Assembly (NCBI GenBank): GCA_049698695.1
Contig: JBAVYH010000181.1
Coordinates: forward strand, 1-64,000
From: Bog-375 sp049698695
Lineage (GTDB): Bacteria; Acidobacteriota; Terriglobia; Bryobacterales; Bryobacteraceae
Direction of reading: 5' to 3'
DNA length: 64,000 nt
Position 1 is the first letter of the stretch. Each line of letters starts with the position of its first letter. Below the pieces are notes generated by a model that saw only the letters and a program-made list of their open reading frames with translations, made no database searches and was not told the DNA's origin. This document shows positions 39,453-47,114 of this stretch, in pieces. The position numbers and the translations under genes are program-made.

Positions 39453-39538
39453 CCACAGGCAGGTCGCATTTCCGCGCGATCAGGCGGCGCTCGCGTAGAG
39501 TTCGGCTCGACATATTAGTATGTGGTGAGGGGGTTGAA

Positions 39539-40867
39539 ATGCCGCAATCGCAGGCGGAATCGCTGGCGCGCCGCGTCATCGCACGGCTGCGCTCCGCCGG
39601 GCACCAGGCCTATCTGGTCGGCGGTTGCGTGCGCGATTTGCTGCGCGGGACGCGCCCCAAAGATTTCGACATCTCCACCGACGCGCGGCCGGACCGCATC
39701 ATGGACCTGTTCCCGCAATCCGGCCTGGTGGGCGCGCACTTCGGCGTGGTTCTGGTGCGCGACGCCTTTGCGCAGGTGGAAGTGGCCACCTTTCGCAGCG
39801 ACCACGAATATGAGGACGGCCGCCGGCCCGTCGCCGTGCACTTTGAAGCCGACCCGAAGGCCGACGTACTGCGCCGCGACTTCACCATCAATGGCCTCAT
39901 GATGGATCCGGAGACCGGGCAAGTGCTGGATTATGTTGAAGGCCGCGCCGACCTCGACGGCCGGCTGGTGCGGGCCATCGGCGATCCCGACGCACGCTTC
40001 CGCGAGGACCATCTCCGCCTGTTGCGCGCCGTGCGATTCGCCGCCCGGCTCGGATTCTCGATTGAACCGGCTACCTTTGAGGCCATGCGCCGCCATGCCG
40101 CCCTGGTTGCGCGGGTGTCGGCCGAGCGCGTGCGCGACGAGTTGGTCCGCATCCTCACCGAAGGCGGCGCCGCCTACGGCCTGGACTTGCTGGACGCAAG
40201 CGGTCTGCTGGCCGTGCTGCTGCCCGAAGTGGCCGCCATGCACGGCGTCGCGCAGCCGCCCGAATATCACCCCGAAGGCGACGTCTGGACGCACACCCGC
40301 CTGCTGCTTGAAAAACTCGGCTGTGCCACGCCGACGCTGGCCCTGGGCGCGCTGCTGCACGACGTGGGAAAGCCGCCCGTCTTCCGCGTGGCGGACCGTA
40401 TCCGCTTTGACGGGCACGTCGAGAAAGGTGTCGAGATGGCCCGCGCGATTCTCAGCCGGCTGCGATTCTCGCGCGATGACATCGAGCAGGTGGAATCGCT
40501 GGTGGCCCATCACATGCACTTTAAAGACGTGGGCCGCATGAAAGAAAGCACGCTCAAGCGCCTGATGCGCCTGCCCCGCTTCGACGAACATCTCGAACTG
40601 CACCGCCTGGACTGCCTGGCCAGCAGCGGCCACCTGGAAACCTACGACTTGGTAAAACACAAGTTTGAAGAGATGACCGCCGACGAGCTCAAGCCGCCGC
40701 CGCTGATCACCGGCGCCGATCTGATCGCCGCCGGCTACCGTCCCGGCCCGCGTTTCGGCGAGATCCTATCGGCCGTCGAAGATGCGCAGTTGGAACACCG
40801 CCTCCGTACTCCTGCCGAGGCCCTGGATTGGGTGCTGGGGAAGTGGCCGGTGGAGGGCGGGAGTTAG
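39539..40867 (+). CDS. cca: CCA tRNA nucleotidyltransferase / poly(A) polymerase family with HD domain
   Basis: 442 residues. The class II nucleotidyltransferase head has HQAYLVGGCVRDLLRGTRPK (about 22-41) and DFDISTDARPD (about 42-52) with the catalytic Asp pair, followed by RRDFTINGLMMDPETG (about 111-126) and the template region FREDHLRLLRAVRFAARLGF (about 153-172). The C-terminal half carries an HD phosphohydrolase-type motif LGALLHDVGKPPVFRV (about 273-288). The enzyme adds or repairs the 3' CCA of tRNAs. GGTGAGGGGG 4-13 nt upstream gives a ribosome-binding site. A decayed copy of its promoter and 5' end lies 2.1 kb upstream. Confidence 0.93.
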   Translation: MPQSQAESLARRVIARLRSAGHQAYLVGGCVRDLLRGTRPKDFDISTDARPDRIMDLFPQSGLVGAHFGVVLVRDAFAQVEVATFRSDHEYEDGRRPVAVHFEADPKADVLRRDFTINGLMMDPETGQVLDYVEGRADLDGRLVRAIGDPDARFREDHLRLLRAVRFAARLGFSIEPATFEAMRRHAALVARVSAERVRDELVRILTEGGAAYGLDLLDASGLLAVLLPEVAAMHGVAQPPEYHPEGDVWTHTRLLLEKLGCATPTLALGALLHDVGKPPVFRVADRIRFDGHVEKGVEMARAILSRLRFSRDDIEQVESLVAHHMHFKDVGRMKESTLKRLMRLPRFDEHLELHRLDCLASSGHLETYDLVKHKFEEMTADELKPPPLITGADLIAAGYRPGPRFGEILSAVEDAQLEHRLRTPAEALDWVLGKWPVEGGS

Positions 40868-40903
40868 CGACGGCTGGGCGGGTTCGGCCATGCTGAGTAA
40901 GGT

Positions 40904-40940
40904 GGGGCAGGCTTCAGCCTGTCAACGCCCGCTTGCGGGC
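40904..40940. repeat. Double hairpin after cca
   Basis: CAGGCT-TC-AGCCTG (40908-40921) and GCCCGC-TT-GCGGGC (40927-40940) follow the cca stop by 40 nt. The first, with its GGTGGGG lead, recurs in inverse orientation at 44837-44866. They may terminate cca. The remaining bases up to 41106 hold no recognisable gene. Confidence 0.55.
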
Positions 40941-41106
40941 GCATTGTCGTCAGAACCTGGGAGTAGGTCAGTCTCCAAGATGGGCGTTTCCCTTCAAGGT
41001 GTCGGCTGCCGACTTCCGAAGTGGCGCGTAATCCGACCGCACGGCGTGATTTCGCTGGCCCGGGCGTCACTAAAACCACGGAGACTCGTTAGACTAATAT
41101 CAATCC

Positions 41107-41949
41107 ATGAGCATCGAGCAGGAGGCGTTAGCACCGAAGAGCCCGCAACTCCGAACGATCGAGCAGGCAGTCACGGTTGGGACGAGACTCCCAATTAGCT
41201 GGTTCCGAGGCCATGCCAAGACTTATGGGACTTTGACTCCGACCGTTTTTCGAGTCCCGCCCACGACCAGGGGCGGCTATCGGGAATATTGGCTGGCAGA
41301 GCGATTTCGCCTTCGTGCCGGCTCCGTGCAGGCGAACGTACCATCATGGAATGACCACGTTCGGTGGCTGCTGCTCATGCAGCACCATGGCCTGCCAACC
41401 AGACTGCTTGACTGGACGGAGAGTATCCTTGTAGCGCTCTATTTTGCAGTGGAGGGCTCGCCTTGTGAGGCCGGAGAAATCTGGTGTATCCGGCCAGACG
41501 CGCTCAACAACCGGAGTAACTATTTCCTGCACTCAGCTGATCGGCCGATCGTCAAGTATCTGGCAGCAGAGGCGTTCGTCGCCGAATCCGAGAAACTTCA
41601 GGATCTCGGCCGCGAATTGAAAATCCAACAACCCGTTACTAGGAATCCAATCGCCTTTTTGCCACCCTTGGAGTTCCCACGCATGTCCGCGCAGTCCAGT
41701 AGGTTCACGATTCATCCTCCACCCAATGGTGACAACGCAATCCAGAGAATTCTCGCGCCCCCCCGCGAGGTCATACGATACGAAATTCCCGGCGATTGCA
41801 AGGCATCCCTTTCGCGAGATCTGACGGCTCTTGAAGTGACCGCGGAGACTTTGTTTCGCAGCCTTGATGCGCTCTCGATAACCATCAAAACCGACGTGTA
41901 CGCCGTTGATCGGGGGGAGAACTATCCGGACCCTCCAATGTTCGATTGA
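41107..41949 (+). CDS. FRG-domain protein
   Basis: 280 residues. FRG hallmarks are clear: LPISWFRGHAKTYGTLTPTV (about 28-47, containing the F-R-G triplet), HVRWLLLMQHHGLPTRLLDW (about 79-98) and SILVALYFAVEG (about 101-112). The C-terminal 150 residues are unassigned. FRG domains occur in uncharacterised, often horizontally acquired proteins and have been discussed as nuclease-like or defence-associated; no activity is known. The base composition is less GC-rich than the flanking housekeeping genes, consistent with transfer. No partner gene is on the same strand, and no Shine-Dalgarno sequence is evident before ATG 41107. Confidence 0.85.
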   Translation: MSIEQEALAPKSPQLRTIEQAVTVGTRLPISWFRGHAKTYGTLTPTVFRVPPTTRGGYREYWLAERFRLRAGSVQANVPSWNDHVRWLLLMQHHGLPTRLLDWTESILVALYFAVEGSPCEAGEIWCIRPDALNNRSNYFLHSADRPIVKYLAAEAFVAESEKLQDLGRELKIQQPVTRNPIAFLPPLEFPRMSAQSSRFTIHPPPNGDNAIQRILAPPREVIRYEIPGDCKASLSRDLTALEVTAETLFRSLDALSITIKTDVYAVDRGENYPDPPMFD

Positions 41950-42207
41950 TTGTGCGTGGTACATCGGGCTTAGCCGACCTGCCTTACCCACGGCCGCCGG
42001 GGACTTGGGGTTTGGCCGACGGTTTACCCGCGCCGCTCAGTCATCGCCCACCCGGAAGCAATCCACATGAGCGAGAAGTCGCCAAATCCGACTTTAGAAA
42101 CGGGCGCCCAGCGAAACCGAAGCTGAAATCAGAAGACGGGTGCGAGAGAAAGCGCGTGCCCTATCACCTGTTTCACACAGCTTCCTGCCACAAGTTTTCC
42201 GTCGTCG

Positions 42208-42666
42208 CTACGGTTTTGCGGGTCGCTTAATCTCGACATTTAAAACGGTTGTGAGATCGGCATCACTCAACTGATCAAGGCGAAGCCTCGTATGTTCGCC
42301 CATGCGTTTGATCAACGCAAAGAGCTGCGGACTGGCATCCACGCCCTTGTTGATGGTCAAGTGGAAGTCCCGGATGGCATTTCTAACGTTTGGGGCTCCG
42401 GCGAAAAGCAGCTTGGCTCGGTTTATCTCAAAAGAGAACGCGGCAACATCTTGGTCTCTGGGCACTTTGCCCGGAGGGGTGTTGCTGAAGATCGGGCATA
42501 ACGCGTACAGGTTTGTAACGCAGGCCACTCGGTGACGACGGATTTCGACGTCCTCCAAGTTGCGGATGCCATTGCGTACGGCCCACAGGGCACCAATCAC
42601 CGCGAGGCTACCACCTATAGCGCCACTGATGAAGCCCTCTAGAATGGTTGCAGCTTCTGCAGTCAT
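42208..42666 (-). CDS. Small membrane protein of unknown function
   Basis: 152 residues from ATG 42666; the upstream open frame is not credible as coding. One N-terminal hydrophobic segment (ILEGFISGAIGGSLAVIGAL) is followed by a charged, mostly helical cytoplasmic part (RNGIRNLEDVEIRRHRVACV, RDQDVAAFSFEINRAKLLFA, LIKRMGEHTRLRLDQLSDAD). No family recognised. It is convergent with the FRG gene, 258 bp away, and shares the lower GC content, so both may belong to the same acquired segment. Confidence 0.6.
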   Translation of the reverse strand: MTAEAATILEGFISGAIGGSLAVIGALWAVRNGIRNLEDVEIRRHRVACVTNLYALCPIFSNTPPGKVPRDQDVAAFSFEINRAKLLFAGAPNVRNAIRDFHLTINKGVDASPQLFALIKRMGEHTRLRLDQLSDADLTTVLNVEIKRPAKP

Positions 42667-42772
42667 AATATTGGGGAGCTTAGCACCAATGCGCACAGAG
42701 CACCACGAGTCCACCTGGCTGGTTTGTCGCCTACAGTTACTTGTGCCCGCCACGGTCAAGAGCGCGCGATAG

Positions 42773-42829
42773 TACGAGCAGCCCGAAGTCTTCGCCGCGG
42801 CGGTTAACGAGTTCCTCGGCGGACTGTAG
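42773..42829 (+). pseudogene. 3' remnant of an alpha/beta-hydrolase gene
   Basis: The codons read YEQPEVFAAAVNEFLGGL and a stop. Alpha/beta hydrolases typically end with catalytic His, then 'xxxE-x-P-E-x-F-x-x-x-V-x-x-F-L', which this string fits closely. An in-frame stop lies immediately upstream (42770), so nothing else of the gene remains here. Such a stub is what insertion or deletion of neighbouring DNA would leave. The evidence is only 18 residues long. Confidence 0.4.
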
Positions 42830-42889
42830 AAGAACTTCTTCGACCGCTCAAGGGCTGTGAAAAGACGTGCCGACAAACGGGCGTTGGCA

Positions 42890-42921
42890 GGCTTAAGCCT
42901 GGCTAAAACCAGGCTTAAGCC
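42890..42921. repeat. Perfect 13-bp-stem hairpin
   Basis: GGCTTAAGCCTGG (42890-42902) and CCAGGCTTAAGCC (42909-42921) are exact inverse copies separated by CTAAAA. Each arm is itself a palindrome (GGCTTAAGCC). Related to units at 34852, 40904 and 44837. Confidence 0.8.
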
Positions 42922-43045
42922 GTGCCGGCGGAGGACCCACAAAGTATGGCCTTTAGGCCCCGTGCCGGAGCGCTAGCTCCATCGAGTCTCGCCAACGAGC
43001 CTCAGAGACGGGACACCAAACACAGAACCACACCGCGAAGCGGCA

Positions 43046-43061
43046 GCGATGTTATCATCGC
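43046..43061. promoter_or_regulatory. Palindrome upstream of the ROK kinase gene
   Basis: GCGATG-TTAT-CATCGC lies 50 nt before GTG 43111 and overlaps a possible TTATCAT -10 region; it could be an operator. No regulator gene is adjacent. Confidence 0.35.
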
Positions 43062-43110
43062 AAATCGGATACGGCCTGGCGGGTTAAGCCAGTAGGAGCG
43101 AATCGATAAC

Positions 43111-43995
43111 GTGTTAGGCGCAATCGAAGCGGGAGGCAGCAAGTTCGTCTGCGGGATCGGCACCACACCCGAGGATCTGATCACCACGCGGATTCCGACC
43201 ACCACGCCGGCGGAGACGCTGGAGGCGGCGGTCGAGTTTCTCCGGCGGGAGGCGGGCCGCGAGCTGAAAGCGGTGGGAATTGCATCCTTCGGACCGCTCG
43301 ATCCGCACCCCGGCTCGCCCACCTTCGGCTACATCACCTGCACTCCCAAGCTGGGCTGGCGCGGAACCGACGTGGCAGGCACGTTTCGCAGATGCTTGGG
43401 CGTGCCGGTGGGCTTCGACACGGATGTGAACGGCGCAGCGCTGGCGGAGGCTCGGTGGGGAGCGGCTCAAGGCTTGACCGATTTCATTTACCTCACCGTG
43501 GGTACGGGCATCGGCGGCGGCGCGATGGTCAATGGAAAACTGCTGCACGGCCTGCTCCATCCGGAAATGGGCCATCTGCGGATTCCGCACGACCGCACCC
43601 GCGATCCTTACGCCGGCGATTGCCCGTTCCACGGCGATTGCCTGGAGGGCCTTGCCTCCGGGCCGGCACTGCGCGCGCGCTGGAGCATGGCGCCACGCGA
43701 GCTGCCGCCGGCGCACCCGGCCTGGGCGCTGGAAGCGGAGTACCTGGCGCTCGGTCTGCACAACCTGGTGTGCACGCTTTCGCCGCGGCGCATCGTGATC
43801 GGCGGCGGCGTCTTGCAGCAACCGGATCTGCTGCCGATGGTGCGCGCGGAACTGGCCCGGCTGCTGAACGGGTACATCGAAGCGGCGGAGATTGTCGAGG
43901 AGATGGAGAGCTTCGTCGTGCTTCCGAAGCTGGGCGATCGCGCCGGCGTGCTGGGCGCGCTGCTCCTGGCCGAACAGGCGGCACGGCGCGGCTGA
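43111..43995 (+). CDS. ROK-family sugar kinase, probable fructokinase
   Basis: 294 residues from GTG 43111 (GGAGCG about 10 nt upstream). ROK features: MLGAIEAGGSKFVCGIGTT (ATP-binding phosphate-1 region), GIASFGPLDPHPGSPTFGYI, VGFDTDVNGAALAEARWGAA (catalytic Asp), LTVGTGIGGGAMVNGKLLHG, HPEMGHLRIP (about 151-160) and the zinc-binding CPFHGDCLEGLASGPAL (about 171-187). Closest in pattern to bacterial fructokinases that phosphorylate fructose at C6. The length is complete. Cytoplasmic. It is one of two sugar kinases that flank the toxin-antitoxin pair. Confidence 0.9.
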   Translation: MLGAIEAGGSKFVCGIGTTPEDLITTRIPTTTPAETLEAAVEFLRREAGRELKAVGIASFGPLDPHPGSPTFGYITCTPKLGWRGTDVAGTFRRCLGVPVGFDTDVNGAALAEARWGAAQGLTDFIYLTVGTGIGGGAMVNGKLLHGLLHPEMGHLRIPHDRTRDPYAGDCPFHGDCLEGLASGPALRARWSMAPRELPPAHPAWALEAEYLALGLHNLVCTLSPRRIVIGGGVLQQPDLLPMVRAELARLLNGYIEAAEIVEEMESFVVLPKLGDRAGVLGALLLAEQAARRG

Positions 43996-44028
43996 GCGAG
44001 CGCGGCGGGTTTCAGCTCCCTCTCCGGC

Positions 44029-44448
44029 TCATTGCATGCCTAGAAGCGGTACTACGGCTTCTGGCGTGAGAGAGCGGACCGGAGACGCGCGAAACCCTTT
44101 CGGGTCCCGCGTCACGATGTACTCACAACCCGCCAATCGCGCTGCGGCCGCGGTAACCGCATCCTCAAAGTCCGAAAATGGCAATCGCAGCGCCTCTTGG
44201 ACGACTGTGCCATCAACGGCAGCTACTCCAAAAACTCTCAGGAGCGACGAAACGATTCGCCCGGCCTTGATCGTGCCCATCTCTTTTCGGACCAAATAGT
44301 GGATGGTCGTTACCGCGTGGGCCGCCAGCATCCCTTCCGTGCTGCCTGTCTCGACGGCGGCCCAGGCTGCTGCACTGGCTTCCACATAAGGTTGCCGGTC
44401 GAGCAGAACGTCGAGGGCGACATTGGTGTCGAAAAGGATTCTCTTCAT
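44029..44448 (-). CDS. PIN-domain toxin (VapC-like ribonuclease)
   Basis: 139 residues. The PIN core is intact: ILFDTNVALDVLLDRQPYVE with Asp8 (about 4-23), HAVTTIHYLVRKEMG (44-58) with the usual acidic/aromatic pattern, LPFSDFEDAVTAAAARLAGC (about 88-107) and YIVTRDPKGF (about 109-118). PIN toxins cleave tRNA, rRNA or mRNA in a Mg-dependent way. ATG 44448 overlaps the antitoxin stop (ATGA), the usual antitoxin-first order. The pair lies between two sugar-kinase genes on the opposite strand. Confidence 0.88.
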   Translation of the reverse strand: MKRILFDTNVALDVLLDRQPYVEASAAAWAAVETGSTEGMLAAHAVTTIHYLVRKEMGTIKAGRIVSSLLRVFGVAAVDGTVVQEALRLPFSDFEDAVTAAAARLAGCEYIVTRDPKGFRASPVRSLTPEAVVPLLGMQ

Positions 44449-44675
44449 CGGTATTTCGCAGCCAGATGCTTCCGGTACCCGGCGATGTCCGCATGCTTTA
44501 ATACTCCCCGAACGGAACGCAGAATCGGAGCAGCATCCGTGGCGGCAGAAGGAGGTGCGGCAACCGCAGCCAAGTAGACTTCAACCATCTCCGATACGGA
44601 GACGCCTCGGCGTTTCGCGTACTGCTTGGCCCGCAAGACGACCCGGTCATCCACGCTTAACGTGAGCTTCGCCAT
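44445..44675 (-). CDS. DUF6364-type antitoxin
   Basis: 76 residues from ATG 44675; the longer open frame (to 44783) is not coding. KLTLSVDDRVVLRAKQYAKR then GVSVSEMVEVYLAA is the beta-strand/helix/helix pattern of ribbon-helix-helix antitoxins that bind their own promoter, and the C-terminal part (ILRSVRGVLKHADIAGYRKH) would neutralise the PIN toxin. A TATCAT box ends 6 nt upstream with a palindrome in between, so the transcript is probably leaderless and self-regulated. Confidence 0.85.
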   Translation of the reverse strand: MAKLTLSVDDRVVLRAKQYAKRRGVSVSEMVEVYLAAVAAPPSAATDAAPILRSVRGVLKHADIAGYRKHLAAKYR

Positions 44676-44687
44676 ATACGTATGATA
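44676..44687 (-). promoter_or_regulatory. TA-operon -10 box and likely operator
   Basis: TATCAT (44682-44687, minus strand) ends 6 nt before ATG 44675, and the overlapping ATACGTAT (44676-44683) is a perfect 8-bp palindrome where the ribbon-helix-helix antitoxin could bind and block initiation. Confidence 0.5.
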
Positions 44688-44836
44688 CCAGAGAAGTAGT
44701 ACGTATCGATTCAGGGTTTCCGGATCCGGCGTGAGACTCCAGGCAAGGCTTGGATCTTTCTGCGACGAAGCAATAGATAGCAATTCGTCCGATCAGACGG
44801 GAAAGTCTTCAACGCACTTTCTCGCACCAGCGTCTG

Positions 44837-44866
44837 CAGGCCACTCAAAGCGATGGCCTGCCCCAC
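44837..44866. repeat. Hairpin repeat upstream of the PfkB kinase
   Basis: CAGGCCA (44837-44843) pairs with TGGCCTG (44854-44860) and is followed by CCCCACC, the inverse of the GGTGGGGCAGGC string at 40901-40912. Confidence 0.55.
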
Positions 44867-44899
44867 CTCCGGCTTGCTATCCTAGCGATTCGGTGCGCC

Positions 44900-45994
44900 A
44901 TGCCATTGACGATCAAACCTAAGCAGGATTGCCGCTGGGACCTGGTGGCGCTGGGCGAGGTAATGCTGCGCTTCGATCCTGGCGACAAGCGCGTGGCCAC
45001 AGCCCGCAGTTTCGACGTTTATGAGGGTGGCGGCGAATATAATGTCGCGCGCGGCCTCAAACGCTGCTTCGGCCTCGATACGGCGATCGTCACCGCTTTC
45101 GCCGATAACCCGATCGGACGGCTCGTCCAGGACCTGATCTACCAGGGCGGCGTCGACCAATCGCTGATCCGCTGGGCGCCCTTCGACGGGGTTGGCCGCA
45201 CCGTGCGCAACGGCTTGAACTTCACCGAGCGCGGATTCGGCGCGCGCGCGGCGCTGGGGTGTTCCGACCGCGGTCACACAGCCGTCTCGCAGCTCGAGCC
45301 CGGCCAGATCGATTGGGAGGCCATCTTCGGCCGGCACGGCGCCCGCTGGTTTCACACCGGCGGCATTTTTTGCGCGCTTTCCGAATCCACACCCGCCGTG
45401 GCGATTGAGGCCATCGAGGCGGCGCGCCGCCATGGGGTAGTGGTGTCGTACGATCTCAACTACCGCGCCTCGCTTTGGCAAGCCATCGGCGGCAAGCAGA
45501 AAGCACAGGAGGTCAACCGGCGCATCGCGCCGCTGGTGGACGTGATGATCGGCAATGAAGAGGACTTTTCCGCGGCACTCGGCTTCGAGGTGCCCGGAGT
45601 CGACGAGACCCTGAGCGATTTCGAAGCAGCCTCGTTCCGGCAGATGATCGAGCGGGTGTTGCGCGAGTTTCCCTTCGCCGTGGTCGCCACCACGCTGCGC
45701 AAGGCCAGCACGGCGACGCGCAACGACTGGGGCGCGATTTGCCACGCCGAGGGCCAGTTTTACGAGGCCAAACACCGGCCGGGCCTGGAGATCTTCGACC
45801 GCGTCGGCGGCGGCGATTCGTTCGCCTCGGGATTGATCTATGGGTTCCTCACCGGCCAGCCGCCGCAGTGGGCGGTAGACTGCGGCGCCGCCCACGGCGC
45901 GCTGGCGATGACCACGCCGGGCGATACTTCGATGGCCACGCTCGACGAAGTGCTGCGCCTGATGCGCGGCGGTGGCGCCCGCATCGCACGTTAG
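44900..45994 (+). CDS. PfkB-family sugar kinase, probable 2-keto-3-deoxygluconate kinase
   Basis: 364 residues. PfkB features: DLVALGEVMLRFDPGD (about 14-29, common at the start of KdgK-like enzymes), SFDVYEGGGEYNVARGLKRC (about 37-56), GIFCALSESTPAVAIEAIEA (about 155-174), VVSYDLNYRASLWQAIGGKQ and the catalytic site FDRVGGGDSFASGLIYGFLT (about 295-314) with Asp302 as base. The likely reaction is ATP-dependent phosphorylation of 2-keto-3-deoxygluconate or a related keto-acid sugar. TATCCT lies 16 nt before ATG 44900. The last eight codons fall within a 72-bp repeat that reappears at 47043. Confidence 0.83.
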   Translation: MPLTIKPKQDCRWDLVALGEVMLRFDPGDKRVATARSFDVYEGGGEYNVARGLKRCFGLDTAIVTAFADNPIGRLVQDLIYQGGVDQSLIRWAPFDGVGRTVRNGLNFTERGFGARAALGCSDRGHTAVSQLEPGQIDWEAIFGRHGARWFHTGGIFCALSESTPAVAIEAIEAARRHGVVVSYDLNYRASLWQAIGGKQKAQEVNRRIAPLVDVMIGNEEDFSAALGFEVPGVDETLSDFEAASFRQMIERVLREFPFAVVATTLRKASTATRNDWGAICHAEGQFYEAKHRPGLEIFDRVGGGDSFASGLIYGFLTGQPPQWAVDCGAAHGALAMTTPGDTSMATLDEVLRLMRGGGARIAR

Positions 45995-46042
45995 GGCTCG
46001 CCGGCCGCCGGTCTGCGGCTGCCAAATACCGCCAACTCGAAT
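45971..46042. repeat. 72-bp direct repeat, copy A
   Basis: Aligns without gaps to 47043-47114 with 60 of 72 positions identical, including runs CCGGCCGCCG and GCCAACTCGA. Copy A covers the last codons of the PfkB kinase and the DNA just after its stop. On the minus strand it reads FELAVFGSRRPAAG, nearly the same peptide that copy B contributes to the methyltransferase C-terminus. Confidence 0.8.
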
Positions 46043-46082
46043 CCCGCGCTGGCAATTTCTTTCCGCCAGCCACCATCGCTCC

Positions 46083-46745
46083 TTAGTTTTGCTTGGCCGC
46101 GCTCTTTTCGGACTTGTTGAGGTTCTTCGCCAGCTCGAGGTGCTGCTGCAGGGTCGGCAGTACATTGGACGCGAATGCTTTTATATTCGGAATCGTGCCG
46201 CGTTGCGCCTCAGCGGAAAAATCCCTGACCTCCGCCTGCTGATTCTTCAACTGTTCCTTCACGTAGGCTTTGTCGAAGGCATCGCCAGATAGCTTGGAGA
46301 GCTTGGTGACTCGCGATTGATCTTTGGAGCCCAGCGCGTCCGGGATCGGGATGTTCTCCTTACTCGCGACTTGCTTTAACTGCTCGTTCGCTTTTGCATT
46401 GTCAGTGACGATCTTTTGTGCAAATTCCTTGACATCGTCCCTCGATGCCTTTTCCGTAGCGAGTTTGCTGAGTTCCAGATCAACCATTGCGCCCACGGCA
46501 GCGTACTTGGCGAATAGCTTGTCATCTACTTTTAACCCCGTTGACGCAGGCGTGTTTGGACCCGGGTAACCGTTCATTCCCGGAATCTGGCCGGGTATGG
46601 TTGGGCTGGTTGGGCTTGGGAAAGCCGGGGGTGCCGAAGGGTTCTGTCCAGGAGGCATGCCACCGCCGGAATTTTGGGCGAGCGCCAGTTGTGTGCACAA
46701 CAGAGCACCTGCCGAAACGAGGCCCAGATACAGTGTTCGTTTCAT
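46083..46745 (-). CDS. Secreted DUF4142-domain protein
   Basis: 220 residues from ATG 46745 with GGGGAG 6 nt upstream. A signal peptide (KRTLYLGLVSAGALLCTQLA) and a Pro/Gly-rich linker (about 24-65) lead to a DUF4142 helical domain: KYAAVGAMVDLELSKLATEK, VKEFAQKIVTDNAKANEQLK, QSRVTKLSKLSGDAFDKAYV and NVLPTLQQHLELAKNLN. This ferritin-like four-helix domain is common in periplasmic proteins of soil bacteria, function unknown. The gene is bracketed by the two copies of the 72-bp repeat. Confidence 0.87.
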   Translation of the reverse strand: MKRTLYLGLVSAGALLCTQLALAQNSGGGMPPGQNPSAPPAFPSPTSPTIPGQIPGMNGYPGPNTPASTGLKVDDKLFAKYAAVGAMVDLELSKLATEKASRDDVKEFAQKIVTDNAKANEQLKQVASKENIPIPDALGSKDQSRVTKLSKLSGDAFDKAYVKEQLKNQQAEVRDFSAEAQRGTIPNIKAFASNVLPTLQQHLELAKNLNKSEKSAAKQN

Positions 46746-47062
46746 CTCAGTCTCCCCAAAAAGACCCACGGCCGCATTTCGCATACTGGCAGCGCCGGTT
46801 GCCGTTACGAACATGAACGGTCGCAGGCATCGAATTTCAGCGACCTTTTGCAGGTCCTCTCACCTGTTAGATGCGGCGGCATTCGTAGCGGGTTTCAGGG
46901 GCGAGAGGGGAACGCCGGTGAGCAAGCCAGGCGAGCGTGTGTTCGTGATTGGGAACACGGCGGTGCACCGTTCTGGCGGTACGAACCAACACTTCGCTTC
47001 GCCGGAGATCAGGCGAGCGTTGCCGATCTGCGGCTGCTGTGTGGCGGCGCCCCCCTCGCACG
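46746..47062. other. 317-bp stretch without a recognised gene
   Basis: Short open frames exist on both strands (for example minus 46860 onward) but none has a start signal or family similarity. It contains the left part of repeat copy B (from 47043) and the promoter region of the DUF4142 gene. Confidence 0.5.
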
Positions 47063-47114
47063 CTATGACGCGCCGGCCGCCGGTTTGCGGCCGCCGAATA
47101 CAGCCAACTCGAAC
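47043..47114. repeat. 72-bp direct repeat, copy B
   Basis: 83% identical to 45971-46042, same orientation, 1072 bp apart. It supplies the final 16 or so codons (FELAVFGGRKPAAGAS) and the stop of the methyltransferase gene on the minus strand. Confidence 0.8.

Larger units (their letters stand above)
42667..43110. other. 444-bp stretch without an intact gene
   Basis: It holds an apparent hydrolase 3' remnant (42773-42829), a strong hairpin repeat (42890-42921) and, next to the ROK gene, a small palindrome at 43046-43061. No complete open reading frame with family similarity is present. Confidence 0.6.

Noticed and set aside
41107..42666. Restriction-modification or known defence system
   Set aside because: Only an FRG domain and a one-pass membrane protein are present; no methylase, helicase or nuclease motif.
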